A stretch of 64,000 nucleotides of DNA from contig CM060733.1 in NCBI GenBank assembly GCA_030704615.1, forward strand, positions 46,626,001 to 46,690,000, read 5' to 3'. A program made the translations under genes and the position numbers. Positions 11,262 to 21,846 of the stretch are shown in pieces; positions within the stretch are counted from its first letter, which is position 1, and every line of letters begins with the position of its first letter. This stretch comes from Takakia lepidozioides. Lineage: Eukaryota; Streptophyta; Takakiopsida; Takakiales; Takakiaceae. The notes beneath the pieces were generated by a model. It did no database searches. It was not told where the DNA came from and worked only from the letters and a program-made list of their open reading frames with translations.

Positions 11262-11520
11262 GATAAGTTAAGTTGGGTGCAATTGCACTCTCCCTTTCCT
11301 CTTTGCTTCTGTTTGCTATTCAAAGGTAGGATTCCTGCCCTTAGTTTAAGTTTCAGTCTGGTGCTGAGAGTGGGTAGACCCTTGAGGTCATCCATGATGT
11401 CCTCCCCCATGTCACAGACTGGAAACAAGTCCAGGGAAGTTTTCTGCCTAACTTCATTTTCATCAGACAATTTTTGGGAAATGGACATGGCTTTGGACAC
11501 TACAACCTCTAAGTCAGTAG
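11262..11520 (-). repeat. Duplicated coding-like segment, copy 1 (matches 60812-61030)
   Basis: On the minus strand this encodes SKAMSISQKLSDENEVRQK then SLDLFPVCDMGEDIMDDLKGLP. The copy at 60812-61030, also on the minus strand, encodes SKAISVARKLSDENEVRQK and SLNLFPVCDMGEAIMDDLNGLP. The downstream peptide RAG(I/S)LPLNSKQ(K/T)QRGK is shared too. Conservation at peptide level suggests a piece of a real gene copied twice. I do not recognise the protein. Confidence 0.5.
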
Positions 11521-11556
11521 GGTTGGGGCATTTGATGGAACAATTCTAAAAGGAGA

Positions 11557-12170
11557 ATGTTTGTCAGATTACCAGATGTCATTCTGAACACTGTCCCTGC
11601 CCTGGTGGACATGTATGCCAAATGTGGGTGCATCGAGGATGCCAAGGGAGTGTTCAACACTATGGCCAAACGAGATGTGGTGTCGTGGAGTGCGATGCTT
11701 GCGGGGTATGCACAGCAGGGGTGTGGGATGGAGGCTCCAACCTATGAGCAAATGATGGGGGAAGGGGTGAAGCCCGCCGACATAAGGTTTGTGTGTGTTT
11801 GCAGTGTGTCTGGCAGCCCTGGAAAAGGGCAAAGAGATCCCTGGTGACATGATCAAATCTGCAATTGTTCCAGATGTCATCCTGAACACTGCTCTGGTGG
11901 CCATATATGCCAAATATGGTAGCATTGAGGATGCCAAGGGAGTGTTCAACACTATGGCTGAATGAGATGTGGTGTTGTGGAATGTGATGTTTGCAGGGTG
12001 TGCAGAGCAGGGGCGCTATATGGGGCTTTGGAGACCTGAAAGCAAATGATGGGGGAAGGGGTGAAGTTTGACCACATAGTGTGCGTTTGCAGTGTGTGTG
12101 CAAGCCTGGCAGCCCTGGAAAAGGGCATCGGAGGTGCATGGTTGCATCACCAAAGCTGGAAATGTACCAG
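11557..12170 (+). pseudogene. PPR gene fragment, frameshifted
   Basis: The segment encodes ALVDMYAKCGCIEDAKGVFN, RDVVSWSAMLAGYAQQG and MMGEGVKPADIRFVCVCS. After a one-base shift at about 11805 it continues LAALEKGKEIPGDMIKS, IVPDVILNTALVAIYAKYG and SIEDAKGVFNTMAE, then TGA and further decayed repeat units to about 12170. It is collinear with the minus-strand fragment at 230-721, so the two are copies of one gene family. At least one frameshift and one stop make it a pseudogene. No transit peptide or C-terminal E/DYW domain is present. Confidence 0.75.
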
Positions 12171-12257
12171 ATGGATCAATAGCTACAAGAAACCTGCATG
12201 GGTAGATGGTGACTGGTCAACTAGAAGCTGCGCAGCAGCGGCACAATGATAAACTCA

Positions 12258-12510
12258 GGCACTGGTAATGAAAGCACCTTCTTCACCCTGTTTTTCCCTC
12301 TTATCAGAATCGGCCCTAAATTTTCATGTTGAATTCTGCAAGTTAGCTGGTTGAGTGAGCCTTTGATAGTTTGGAGCGACTTTGACATGGTACTGCCAAT
12401 GTGACAACAGGGAAGTATCCAAAAACAGGTAACAGCTGAGACGAGGAGAAGCTGTGGAATGAATACTTTTCTGACCCCAGTCAATGGTGGGACAACCGAG
12501 GTAAAAACTT
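12258..12510 (+). pseudogene. PDF half-motif exon (OSB-like), copy 2
   Basis: The block starting aatgaaagcaccttcttcac is homologous to 11051 onwards and contains KLWNEYFSDPSQWWDNRGKN at about 12447-12508. WWDNR is the usual core of the OSB PDF motif. Upstream there are stops and extra sequence relative to copy 1. It lies 90 bp after the PPR fragment, again PPR then PDF. Confidence 0.5.
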
Positions 12511-13440
12511 CATGAACTTAAGGCATGAGTGGCTGATTGTTTCATTTTGAACCTGATATGCTTTGAGCCTGGTTCTGGAGATTTATCTCCAGACCTGCAA
12601 TCTGCTTTTGTGATGAGTTTACAATCTGCATATATGGTGGTAAATGTTATATATCAAACCAAGGTTCTTTCCTAAATGTGAATGACCTGGAAACCTTGTT
12701 AGAAAGATGAATGGCTTACGAATTGGACTATGTATGGCTTGACCCATGGATTAAATTTCAAAGGGTTAGAACATGTGTTAGGGTTTTAATATTGAATGGA
12801 TGTGGGACATTGCTAGGGCGCCAGAGCATGACATTCCATGCATTCACGCCATTGGATGCCAAACTTTTTTTGGCACGTTGGACCAAGGTTTGTATGCATT
12901 CACGAACTGCCGACCTTGCTCGTTGCCCGGTTGACCTTGTTTGAAAGTGTCAAAGATGGCGTCCAATTTGGAAGCGTTCCTTCGGAGTGGAAGTGACGTT
13001 TGATGATTTCCATAATTACTAACTTTGTGGGGTGGAGGGGCTTGTGTTAGGCTGCAACTGGAGGCACCTCTCCATGCAGCAGTTTTCGTACTAGAGGTGA
13101 GCATGCATGCACCTGTTGGCTATCAGTTCTGTACAATGTGGCCATTTACATGTTGGGTACTTCAAACGATTAGTAGATGCATTGCTAAATGTAACTACTA
13201 AGGGGTGTTGGGCGTGATATTTGCAGGCTGAGAAAGCCACTCTACCGACAGTGCACCAACTACGGCGCCTTCAAAGGCAACCCCAAATATCAATCCCCTG
13301 CCACAGTGGCAGATATTCTTATGCTACCAAAAGTACTCTGCACTTTGAGTGATTGCTTATACTGGACGGTCCTCATTATCTAGTTTTCAATGTACATGTA
13401 AGTCTTCATGGGTTGATTAATGTGGGTTTTATGGTGGGTT
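12511..13440. other. No recognisable gene
   Basis: AT-rich sequence with only short open frames. Probably the interior of a decayed CACTA-type element whose end is at 14790, but nothing here shows this directly. Confidence 0.3.
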
Positions 13441-13830
13441 TTATGGTGCAGTTTAAGTTGAAGGACAAAATCAGCCTGTATAATCCTCATTTACCATGAC
13501 ACGGGGCTGCTAGCGGAATTGTCACTGGTGTGCCTGGCAAAGACACATATCACTGCCGTGTTATACCTGAAGGATTGTGGCGGGTTGAGGTGAATGATAT
13601 CTATATTGCCAATTGTGTCTTGTCTCACCCTAACAAGGAAGAGGTCCCACCGCAAACAATGTTGGAGGATGTCGTCGGTCTGAATTGTCTTTGGCCAGAG
13701 AAGAACATGAAGAGGGCTTAGATTTTGTTCGCCCGAGCATAGACATTGCTGGCAGTGAGAAGAAGGCAGGAAAGCAGTTTAGTGTTCCTAGCATGCATAT
13801 GGAGACGCCGTGTAGAAGTTAGGCTCAGAC
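13441..13830 (+). pseudogene. Possible CACTA-associated C-terminal domain (DUF8039-like)
   Basis: A frame at 13504-13721 encodes GAASGIVTGVPGKDTYHCR, VIPEGLWRVEVNDIYIANC, then SHPNKEEVPPQTMLEDVVG and LNCLWPEKNMKRA. The order (valine-rich strand, G-x-P, basic/aromatic strand, L/D-rich helix, then W-P) resembles the DUF8039-type domain found with plant CACTA transposases. Upstream DKISLYNPHLP is separated from it by a stop. The following 900 bp have CACTA-like subterminal repeats, which supports the assignment. Recognition is from pattern memory only. Confidence 0.35.
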
Positions 13831-13928
13831 TTTTATCATGGCTGGATTTTATTGACAGTGTTCGAACACTTAACTCTCTGGGATTCTAGTATATTTTGTG
13901 GAGCTTGAATCCCCAATGGTACTTCTTT

Positions 13929-14790
13929 CACTACACTAGTGGTATGTGTTCCTCTAGTCATGTTCATAATCACTTGCACATCACTGTAATAGTGGTATAA
14001 TTTAAAACTGTGGGAGTAGCCAAATGCACACAATTGCCTACATTACCACTCGTATAGTGGTATAAGTAGTCACATATATATTACTGTACTAGTGGTATGA
14101 ATTCCTCCAGTGGTATTTCTAATCACTTACACACCACTCTGTTAGTAATCACTCCAATCCATAGTTCCCACTCAGAGAGACACCATGAATGACTCAAATA
14201 ACTTACACACCACTATGTGGGTAATCATTCCCATGACCTGCTGAGAGACGTCATCCACTCACATAACCACTCTGTGAGTGATAATGTATATTCTCCGTTT
14301 TCATATAATGACTCTATGAGTCATTTTGTGATCACTCAACAAGTGGTTTCGGAAGTCATTGAATTTCACTCCATCCATTTCGTGGCACTGACACACGACA
14401 CGTGTCCATGCTGAGAGTGTCGCCACGTGTCGACATAATCTCATCATCCACGGACCACCGGCTTACACGTCTCCACTACAAAACGGAAGTGGTTACTTTA
14501 CCACTATGACACGTCAGTTTACCACTGTGACACGTCATAAGTGGTTGGTTTACCTCAGTGACTTGTCATAGTGGTTAATTTACCACTGTGACACGTCAGC
14601 TAACAGATGGACCCGGACGTGAGTGGTTCAAACCACTGTCCTTAACCACCGGTGCCACGTAATGTCTTTTACCACTCACTTGTCCTAATGCACTAGTTCT
14701 TTATCACTCTGAGGCCAGAGTGGTTTAGTGTCTTTTACCACTCAAAATGAGTGGTTAACATAGTGGTTATTCCGCGTTTTTCTTCTAGTG
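13929..14790. mobile_element. CACTA-like terminal region with GTGGT/ACCAC subterminal repeats
   Basis: About twenty copies of accact/agtggt and gtgacacgtca words fill 13929-14780. The right end reads ...TTTTTCTTCTAGTG at 14790, whose complement is CACTAGAAGAAAAACGCGG. An inward CACTACAAAACGG at 14474 is a good partner, giving a possible 317-bp non-autonomous element (14474-14790); CACTACACTAGTGG at 13929 is another possible left end. Flanking triplets (ctc versus ttg) do not match, so no target-site duplication supports either boundary. Confidence 0.45.
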
Positions 14791-15890
14791 TTGGTATACC
14801 CGGCAAACACGCTTGATGCGATGCGGAAAGTTATACTTTTGCATGTTGGCATAAATGCTATCGACGCTACGGTTCGACATGCGTGCGACACGTTGCAAGC
14901 CTGACAGTGCCCGCTCTACCCGTGCTTCTCTGGAGGCCAAATGGGTCGCCCATTGTACCCAATTCTCCCAATCGCCATTCAATGGGACCCATGCCCGAAT
15001 CTCCAACGTTTTGGACAAGCGCCATGCAGTTGTCATGGCAATGTCCCGCTCCTTTGTAACGCGGTCGACATCTGATATCAGATTCATCTCAGATTGAATG
15101 GCGACCCTTGAACATTCCCCGGTTTCCAGTACTGGTTCTTTTCCTTTCCTCCTTCTCTCATCCGCAATTCGCTGTTCCTCAACCACGGTTTCATTGGCCA
15201 CAGGGTCAAGGACGTCCGTAATTTCGTGAATGATGAGGTCAATACTGCGATCGGGCATCGCAAACTCTGCATCCATGTCCACGACGTTTGTTTGATCCTC
15301 ATTGTGGACAACAGTTCCTTCATTGTTTGGAGGCATGTCTTGCAATTTAGCTTCCAACTCGGCTATGTGGAGTGTTTGTCAGTCTAGTCGGTTCTGCAGG
15401 GTCTTGATTCGCTGGTCTCTTTCCGCCAGTTGTTCCTCTAACGTTGCAGCCGGTTGTATTCCAAACGTGTCCGGGATGTACTCCAAATCGTATAGCATCA
15501 TGACGTTCCTCCTACTAGCAATTTGCCAATTCACTGGACGCAAAAGTACGACCTCCATGTACAACATGACTGCCAAGGTATATGGGATTTGGTCCTTTAA
15601 GAAAGGTTGACCCCACAATGTGCAATGCACCTTATTTGCCCTATGCTGGAAATGCAAGTTCGTGCAAGACCTGAACTCTGTGTAATTGTTTTGGGTTTGC
15701 ACGTCATGCCTATCTAAAGGCCACAATTGATTGATGTGGTACTACTTCACGAATTTTTTGCATCTCGCCATCGGCCACCTGAACTCTTCCGGAACATCCT
15801 CCCAGCCCTCTTCTGCTAGTATGCTAGAGTCACCATATACTTCCCAATTCAAGTCTTGCCTTGACTTTTTGATAGCTCATCGTCCTGGCC
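14785..15890 (-). pseudogene. Unidentified coiled-coil protein gene with two in-frame stops
   Basis: On the minus strand one frame runs from about 15890 to 14785, interrupted only by TAG (15742-15744) and TGA (15379-15381). It encodes EVYGDSSILAEEGWEDVPEE, then QNNYTEFRSCTNLHFQHRA, YTLAVMLYMEVVLLRPVNWQ, a coiled-coil (EEQLAERDQRIKTLQ, stop, QTLHIAELEAKLQDMP), an acidic linker, and RIADERRRKGKEPVLETGE followed by another helix-rich part. It ends at TGA near 14785. The frame is kept on both sides of each stop, so decay is recent, or the stops are sequencing or editing matters. I do not recognise the family; its position beside the CACTA terminus suggests an element gene. Confidence 0.45.
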
Positions 15891-16272
15891 CTCTGCCATT
15901 CTGCAACAATCGGAGCAACATTAAACGAGGTTTATTAATAAGACGCAACTCTAAACCCTTCACCCTAAACAAGTTTGAGTAGGTGTCAGAATAGTTCCTA
16001 AAAGCTATTTTTATAAAATAAAATGATCATGGAAGCTAGAGGAGGGCCTATGGGAGCATTCTGCAACGACCTCACAGACATCACGGCAAAAAATACCCCC
16101 CACCCAACCAATGGCCTCTTTTTCCACGTGACTACGTGTCGTGGAATAATGAACTGTCACGCACACAGAAGTTGTGTGGAGAGGAAGTGAGGGGAGAATG
16201 AGCCTCCCTTGGCTTATATTACCCCCCCCCTCCCTCATTCCTCGGGCCACGCGTAGGGCAAACCTTCTAGAG

Positions 16273-16295
16273 GCGACCGCCCACTTGGCGGTCGC
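16273..16295. repeat. Perfect 9-bp inverted repeat
   Basis: GCGACCGCC, five-base loop, GGCGGTCGC. It lies about 80 bp before the first recognisable reverse-transcriptase sequence. It may be a stem-loop or a leftover target or terminus; nothing else supports a function. Confidence 0.5.
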
Positions 16296-16378
16296 TCCAT
16301 TTTCCGAAAAAAAAAAATGGAGGATTGGGGGTATAGCAGACTAAGGTAAAGGTCATTGCACAGATTCCACGCCCCACG

Positions 16379-18237
16379 GATATGAGCCGGGTTCGGTCTT
16401 TCCTGGGGTTGACAAACTATTATCAACGGTTTGTCAAGGGATTTCGTGCCATTGCAAAGGCTCTAACCAAGCTGACCAAGGTGGACCAGGAGTGACAGTG
16501 GAAAGATGAGCAAGAACAAGCTTTTCAGGAGCTCAAGGTGATGATGACATCGGCGCCCATCTTGAGACGACTTATCAGGAGGCGTCCCTTTCAGCTGCAC
16601 ATGGATTGAAGCATGCTGGGACTTGGAGCAGTGCTCACACAGGTGGATGATGAGGGGAGAGAGTTCGTAGTGGCTTATGCTAGCCGCTCGAACAACGCTG
16701 CAGAGGCTAAGTATAGCTCATATGAGGGAGAGTGCTTAGCTGCAGTGTGGGCCGTGGCACACTTCAGGCAACCTCTTCACCCTTGTCACGAATCACCAGC
16801 CACTCAAGTGGTTGATGGAGTCAGAAAAGCTTACAGGAAAGCTTGCACGGTGTGCACTCATACTCCAGGAGTATGACTTTCAGGTGGTGCATGAACCCGG
16901 TCTAGTCAATCGGGATGCGAATGGCTTGAGTTGCAATCCATGCATGAGCCAGCAGGATGACACTGGAGCTCGGTGACATGGTGAGACAAACGATGAGATG
17001 GTGCCTAGATAGCACGCATCTGTATTTCTGTTATCTTGGCAGCGGAAGGCTAGGTTGGACCTACAATATGAATGACTGTAGACCAAGTGTCTGAGGACCC
17101 TGAGGTCAGCGATGAGCCAGGTGGCGCCAGAGATATACATGAGGATTCAGCTATGTTGGACTATCTCCGCACTGGAGACACGGCAGCCACTGTGACTGCC
17201 AAGGAGAAGGATCGGATCCTACAACGAGCCAAGAGGTTCAAGTGGGAGGGAACACGCCTGCTCCGAGTGTGGTCCAAGATGGTCGAGTGAGGATTGTGCC
17301 TCACCCAACATAGCGGGCACGGTTAGTGTGGCATGCCCATGAGGAGTTGGGGCATTTTGGGGTGCGACGCACTCACACTTTATTGCAGGGGCAGTATTGG
17401 TGGCGTGGTATGCACACAGAGGTGCAACAATTTGTGGTTAGGTGCATGGTGTGTGATAGGGTGCGTGCTTCATTCAACACCCCTACACCACAATTGCATC
17501 CTCTTCCGATCATGGGATTGGGCTATAGGTGGAGTCTTGATTTCGTAGGGCCGTTGCCACTGACTATGCGCCACAACAAATACGTATTTGGTGATGGTGG
17601 AGCACTTCTCCAAGTGGATCGAGTTGGTTCCATTGCTTGACAAGGCTAGTGAGGGGGCTGCATACGTATTCTTAGATCGTGTGCTTAGCCGATTCGGTGC
17701 TCTAGCTGAGGTACTCACGGACCAAGGAAGAGAGTTCTTGGGGGAGTTTCAAGTGTTATATGACAAGGCCTTGATAGACCACCACACTACTTCTTGGGAT
17801 CATCCTGAGGCCGATGGCTTGGCAGATAGAGTTGTGCAAACGGTTAAGCGAGGATTGCGCAAGTATGGTTTGCAGAAGGGGAACCTAGGAGATTGGGACC
17901 TTCAGCTGCCTTGGTTGGCCATGGGCTACATGTTTAGCAAGCAAGCATCACTTGCCTCGTTCTCACCTTATTTCCTTCTCTTTGGCCGAGAGCCAGATTT
18001 GTCGGCATCTATTCGCACGGAGGCTGCAGTAGTCCTCAATCTTGACAATCCGGACGTGAGGGCACGTGCATGTGATCAGGGCGCGGAGTTGTTCAAGAAG
18101 GTCATGCCCATGGCTTTCAAGAATCTTGCCATCACCCAACACCGCGATATGTTGAGGTATGCCACTATACGTGGTGGAGGATATCGTCTTGGGGTTCAGA
18201 GGTTTAACCTTGGTGACTATGTTTATTTGCAGTAGAC
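16379..18237 (+). pseudogene. Ty3/gypsy retrotransposon relic 1 (RT end, RNase H, integrase)
   Basis: Order along the plus strand: end of reverse transcriptase (SRVRSFLGLTNYYQRFVKGF), RNase H (GLGAVLTQ, FVVAYASRSNNAAE, YEGECLAAVWAV), the tail LILQEYDFQVVHEPG in a shifted frame, and the integrase zinc-binding module (HEELGHFGVRRTH, CMVCDR). Then come the integrase core with LDFVG, TDQG and HPEADG carrying the D-D-E residues, and a C-terminal LGDYVYLQ. Integrase after RNase H is the Ty3/gypsy order. Gag, protease and most of RT are gone. Lesions include TGA at 16493 and 16607 (both where tryptophan is expected), frameshifts near 16785, 17278 and 17585, a TAG near 17310, and TAG at 18235. A PHD finger follows (separate entry). 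No LTRs were found. Confidence 0.85.
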
Positions 18238-18579
18238 TGCTCCGATGACCTTGGATGTGACTGCAGGACGTACTATTTTGAGGGTTCGAGAGGTATTGCC
18301 CTCAGGAGTCATATCTTGGAGGGTCGGGCTGGCATGACTTGCAAGGACCATGTGCGTAACTGCGCGCCATGTCACCTTCCGAATGGTGATGGAAGGATTG
18401 ACCCAACCCTGGCGGTGGTACCTGCAGGTTTGCGGTGCATGTTGTGTGGGTCTGCCAGAGGGGCAGCCACCATGCTGGTGTGTGATCGATGCTCAAGACG
18501 TTGGCACATGGGATGCTTGACGCCACCTCTTGAGATGGTTCCTGATGGACATTGGTTATGTCCACGTTGCATTGGATAG
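18238..18579 (+). pseudogene. PHD finger at the C-terminus of Ty3/gypsy relic 1
   Basis: After the stop at 18235 the frame resumes as TAPMTLDVTAGRTILRVREV and, one frame over, KDHVRNCAPCHLP, then CMLCGSARGAATMLVCDRC, RWHMGC and WLCPRC. Spacing of cysteines and histidine (C-x2-C, C-x2-C, H-x2-C, C-x2-C) is that of a C4HC3 PHD finger, complete, ending at TAG 18577-18579. PHD fingers read histone H3 tails. Being directly downstream of the integrase it was probably the polyprotein C-terminus, in the place where chromoviruses carry a chromodomain. The link to the integrase is inferred from order and strand; a stop and a frameshift separate them now. Confidence 0.7.
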
Positions 18580-18990
18580 TGGGAGTGGATACAACCATGG
18601 AAGACTAACAAAAAACGCAAGGCCAAGCTACTAGAAGACCAATACACGAAATCCTGGCTCAAGTTCACAGATTGCAAGACGGCGACTAACGATAGGGCTA
18701 CTCTTGTACCCGGCCTCTTGGTCTATAGAGTTTGAGTACAATAGGGACAGTGACAGAGGACTTAGTGAGGTTGTGACTATTACCTCTTGTAGCTATCTGG
18801 AGTTAGAGGTACCAACCACCAGCTAGGGGGGCGACGAGGTTTACTATTTCATGAGCGCATGAGCCCATGAGCCTATGAGCCTATGAGCTCATGAGCGGGC
18901 ATCCGCGGAATTGGAATTTTCCTGCATTTATTGACGGTGTTATGTCCTCTTATCTCGGTAATAGGGTCTGTTTCTCCTGGTCCAGGATGC
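18580..18990. other. No recognisable gene
   Basis: Short decayed frames only, with a small run of CATGAGC(C/G)(T/C)ATGAGC words at 18852-18897. It separates the gypsy relic from the first palindrome array. Confidence 0.4.
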
Positions 18991-18997
18991 GGAATGA

Positions 18998-19283
18998 GGT
19001 ATTTCGGCGTCGTTATTCCCAAGAGCAGTGTGCTAAAATGGTGTTTTGAAGACATCCACCGGGGTATTTCGGCACCGAAATTACCTCTTAAAATGTGATA
19101 TAGTGCGGTATTTAATGGCGCAGAACGGGCTATTTGGGCACCAAAATACCCAAGTGGAATGTGCTGAAGTGCCTTGTGCTGAAGGCTTCCATCGCGATAT
19201 TTTGGTACAATAATTCATCCGTGGAATTTTTGAGGCCCATATAACGAAGGCGCGCACTGGGCTATTTCGGCACCAAATTTCCC
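18998..19283. repeat. Palindrome array A, 3-prime side (5 units, ~65-bp period)
   Basis: Five degenerate copies of ATTTCGGCRCCGAAAT are centred at about 19008, 19073, 19139, 19206 and 19271, giving spacings of 65, 66, 67 and 65 bp. Sequence between them is not conserved. The array lies downstream of the minus-strand gene at 19527-21836. Confidence 0.75.
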
Positions 19284-19526
19284 AATAGGAATGTTAGAAA
19301 GGCAGGGTTTTCATGGCTTCAAGTTCTCGGCTCGATGGTGTGCATAAATTACTTGTAGGGTTCTTCACTGAAGTTTGCGTCTCTTCTGCTTTTATTATAC
19401 ATTTTGGTTGGCGGAAGAAATGTAGGGAATCGGACAAGCAGTCTGAACACAATGATTTTTCAAATCGTCAATATTTTCATTAAGTGTTTCAGAACTGTAC
19501 AACAAAAGGATCCAAATGAGACTTTG

Positions 19527-21836
19527 CTATGGTGAGGATCCGCTATCACTGTCCGATGCATCCCTGGCCTCATGCAAGGATGGCTGCCTTCCACCTGCCT
19601 CCGAACCTGCACTGCCGCTATCGCTGTTACTCTGAGAAGCCCTCCCCTCAAAAATACCATCATCACCAGCCGGAACTGTCCACCTGGGTGCGGAAGTGTC
19701 CTCAACATTCCCCTCGCTCTCGGACGCGGATTCTATTACGAACTTCCCTACTCTGCCTTTCACAATTCTATGTTTGGCCTCACGCCTCATTATAATTCTC
19801 TGCTCATTCCCGTATATCAATTGCTCTAACCGAGTAGGCCTATCCTCCCTCCTGATGGCTTCTCTGGCAGCCGTGTCTGCATAGGCTGGTAGAAAAACGG
19901 CTTCTGGGGACTCGCGAGAAACGATTTTCTGGCAAAGAATGGCCGATGCGATTCTGTCTCCTCCTCTGCAACAGGGTCCGATTCGGGCAAGTCTCCCAGC
20001 TTCTCCTCGTCGGACGACTCTGCAAGGCTGAGTGTACGCACAAACATAGAATGAAGTACATTAGAGAATTCAAACAGGGAATCATCGGCAGGTTGCATGG
20101 TCCCTACAACCGAAACCAATACACTTACTATGGTGCAACTCACTCGAAGACAGGCATTGGGAGAAGCGGCTTCGGGCGCCCCTACATCGAACGAATCTCC
20201 TGGACTTCCTCCTCTTCATCTTCCTCCTCCCCTTCCACGTCATCTTCTGCGTTTTTGGGATCCTCAGTCGGAGGCAGACGCTGAAGGCCCGCCAAATTGT
20301 AATCGTACAAGGCCGTATCCCCCTCAAATGAGAACACAAATCGGTTCGACATCCTTCCCGCCCACATACAGGCACCTGCGAATTCATACGACACAACCAC
20401 AGCCAAACTCAAGAATGAGTCGCTTCCTCGCACAAGCAAACATACACAAACGGAAATGGTGTCGATTTCGGTGCCGCATTCAATTAACGTTCTCACCTGT
20501 ATTTGCAGTGACGTCGAGGACCCTGCCTTCAACATCCGTACATGTTTCCATGAGCGTCTGGATGAATGCAGGACTCCTGGTCCTGCCATACCTCCATGGC
20601 TTGCCCGACAAATCACAAAGAATGTCCTTATCTCCCACATGGTTGAACAGGACGTTATACTCCAGTGGATCAACTGTGGAATCAACAAGTCTTCCTGCTT
20701 CACGTAATTTGAATTTCGAATGTTCCTTCACGAAGCAAAATGCCTGAAAGATAAGAGTCTGCAGAGAAGGAAATGTCCTGGAGGTTTTGCTCCTCCGCAG
20801 ACTCCAGTAGGTTCTGATCGTCGCCAAGTCGTACCACGTTGTCGTCCTCTCCTTCTGTCAGCTCAATGGGCCGCCCTTCTGCAGATCCAACTCCCACATC
20901 TCCAACGGCCTCCACCGCATCTGTGTTTTCTGAAATTGACTGCAAACCCAATATCTCCGCTTCCAGTCTCCCTAGGGGTTTTACTGGCGAAGCCATGGGC
21001 TCCTTCTGCTTCCTCGGCTTCCGAACTCTAGGTGGGCTTTTCTGAGGCGATATCTGAGGTGTTGAATGAGGACTCGCCTGCCTCGATGCACTTCCACCTT
21101 GCGAGCGCAGCACCCGGGCAAGAGTATCCAAAGTTGACTGTGTTGCCTCGCCCCCCTGCGATCCCTCCCCAGCTCCCATGTCAAACAAACAGGAAAACAT
21201 GAGACACTGCACGCAAAAAAAAAGGTGTAAAAGGAATATTGCGTATGGAGTGCTTCACATCCGCAAAGCACGAATCTCTCACTGGTGGGCGATCCGAGTC
21301 TCCGGATAACGAGGTCTGCATTTCATGCATGAGACGGAGCTTAAGTCGTGTCGTTGGCGGCTTCCCAAAATCCCGCGTCCTCCTTCTCTTTGCCGGAGTC
21401 GCCTGACCTTCCACAAACTCTATGCTACCACTATGCCGCATAAGGAGAGGAAACACAGGAGAATGTCACTGCAGAAGGGCAAGGAGCGAGAGAGCGAAGC
21501 GGTGGAACATGCAACCACTATGCACGAACAAATGTGTAAGCAGCCACGTCTCCCGAAGCGTTGCCACCGTCCACCACTTTCTGCCGTATGGGTGATGAAG
21601 AGATTGTGACCCCTGACACGTTCGCACGGATGAAGTCGACTGGAACACGACGCGTGCCAGTTCCAGCCACCAGTACAAGACGGTTTATCCGAATTGCGGC
21701 TTCGAAATACCTTCCGTTCACCGGATGCTGTTCCCGGAGCAGCCGACATTGAATGAAATATCCGCACATCATGAAACCCAACCGCCATGAAAATCCCCTG
21801 CCTATGACATTCAACAGTCAGGTCGGTATGTTTCAT
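19527..21836 (-). pseudogene. Element gene with DNA methyltransferase-like motif (locus A accessory gene)
   Basis: Minus strand. Exon 20743-20497 (TTTCAG acceptor, GTGAGA donor) encodes FNHVGDKDILCDLSGKPW, GRTRSPAFIQTLME and ends EGRVLDVTANT(G). Exon 20375-20184 (TTCGCAG acceptor) continues (G)ACMWAGRMSNRFVFSFEGD, then LYDYNLAGLQRLPP and an acidic tail. The segment V-L-D-x-x-A-x-T-G followed by R-x-x-x-F-x-x-E-G-D resembles motif I and the following acidic strand of the N4/N6 DNA methyltransferase fold, with K-P-W-x-Y-G-R ahead of it. Further exons (about 20099-19826, 19820-19527) are charged and low-complexity; upstream pieces (21212-20757 and to 21836) are Ser/Pro/Glu-rich. Frame changes at about 20757 and 19910 suggest decay or unseen introns. 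Methyltransferase identity is a motif-level inference; a catalytic DPPY-type motif was not found. Confidence 0.5.
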
Positions 21837-21846
21837 CAGCGGACGG

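Noticed and set aside
14474-14790. Complete CACTA miniature element with target-site duplication
   Set aside because: The termini look right but the flanking triplets differ (ctc and ttg), so the exact boundaries were not accepted.
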